From NCBI GenBank assembly GCA_031284065.1, contig JAITAP010000236.1, positions 1-11,789 on the forward strand: a stretch of DNA of 11,789 nucleotides. The letters run 5' to 3'. Position 1 is the stretch's first letter. Every line of letters starts with the position of its first letter. Of this stretch, positions 11,604 through 11,789 are shown piece by piece. This DNA is from Prevotellaceae bacterium. Lineage in GTDB: Bacteria; Bacteroidota; Bacteroidia; Bacteroidales; UBA932. The notes below the pieces were generated by a model that saw only the letters and a program-made list of their open reading frames with translations, did not search any database and had not been told where the DNA came from. A program made the translations under genes and the position numbers.

Positions 11604-11611
11604 TATATTTG
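11604..11611 (+). promoter_or_regulatory. Bacteroidota -7 box of the right-edge ABC gene
   Basis: TATATTTG matches TAnnTTTG. GTTG at 11581-11584 lies 19 bp upstream, the standard spacing for a -33 element. 18 bases separate the box from the ATG at 11630. Confidence 0.6.
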
Positions 11612-11629
11612 TGCGAAAATAAAAATACC

Positions 11630-11789
11630 ATGAGCTATATTTTACGGGCACAAGATATTGTTAAGCAGTACGTAGGGCATCGTGCGCTGGACGAGGTGAG
11701 CATTGCCGTGCCGCGCGGTAGCATTTTTGGGCTTTTGGGACCCAACGGCGCCGGAAAAACCACGCTTATCCGGATTATCACCCGAATTA
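11630..11789 (+). CDS. ABC transporter ATP-binding protein, N-terminal part
   Basis: The window ends after 53 codons of an open frame. The translation starts MSYILRAQDIVKQYVGHRALDEV; residues 32-45 read IFGLLGPNGAGKTT, with Walker A GPNGAGKT at 37-44, followed by LIRIITRI. This is the start of an ABC-2 type exporter ATPase. Short spacing from a -7 box at 11604-11611 supports the start. It differs clearly from the ATPase at 3752 (GLNGAGKT, different N-terminus), so it is a separate gene. The remainder, partner and substrate lie outside the window. Confidence 0.85.
   Translation, partial: MSYILRAQDIVKQYVGHRALDEVSIAVPRGSIFGLLGPNGAGKTTLIRIITRI

Overview
The window looks like part of a Bacteroidota chromosome, most likely order Bacteroidales. 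Seven TAnnTTTG boxes, the -7 element typical of this phylum, lie upstream of genes, and most starts have no good Shine-Dalgarno sequence. Several proteins have Bacteroidota-type forms: a roughly 400-residue QueA, a pyruvate kinase with RINTAH instead of RxNFSH, and an uncharacterised secreted beta-barrel. The coding DNA looks moderately GC-rich. Species or genus cannot be named from the sequence alone.

Layout. Positions 1-253 hold no gene: two short palindromes and a 51-bp tandem repeat. Positions 254-2531 (minus strand) hold pyk followed by an overlapping gene for a secreted TPR protein. A 92-bp divergent promoter region separates pyk from a plus-strand run (2624-7682) of four tightly packed genes: an outer-membrane beta-barrel protein, an ABC-2 ATPase, its permease, and a copper-type P1B ATPase (CopA). 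Positions 7683-8317 are non-coding and dense in repeats: a MITE-like element with long terminal inverted repeats, enclosing several copies of a palindrome plus GTTGGTAGAA. It lies between the converging ends of copA and rsmE.

Positions 8318-9028 (minus) hold rsmE, whose promoter and start lie inside a small, apparently degenerate reading frame (8980-9306) with a DUF5618-like beginning. Diverging from it is murI (plus, ends 10324), which converges on queA (minus, 10378-11580). A second, unrelated ABC ATPase gene starts at 11630 and runs off the right edge, divergent from queA.

Function. Most of the window is housekeeping: glycolysis (pyk), peptidoglycan precursor supply (murI), 16S rRNA methylation (rsmE) and queuosine synthesis on tRNA (queA). 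The accessory part is the barrel-ABC-CopA run, whose spacing suggests a single transcript for envelope export or metal/toxin defence. The most unusual part is the composite repeat block after copA, which looks like a non-autonomous mobile element or a REP/BIME-like structure rather than a gene.
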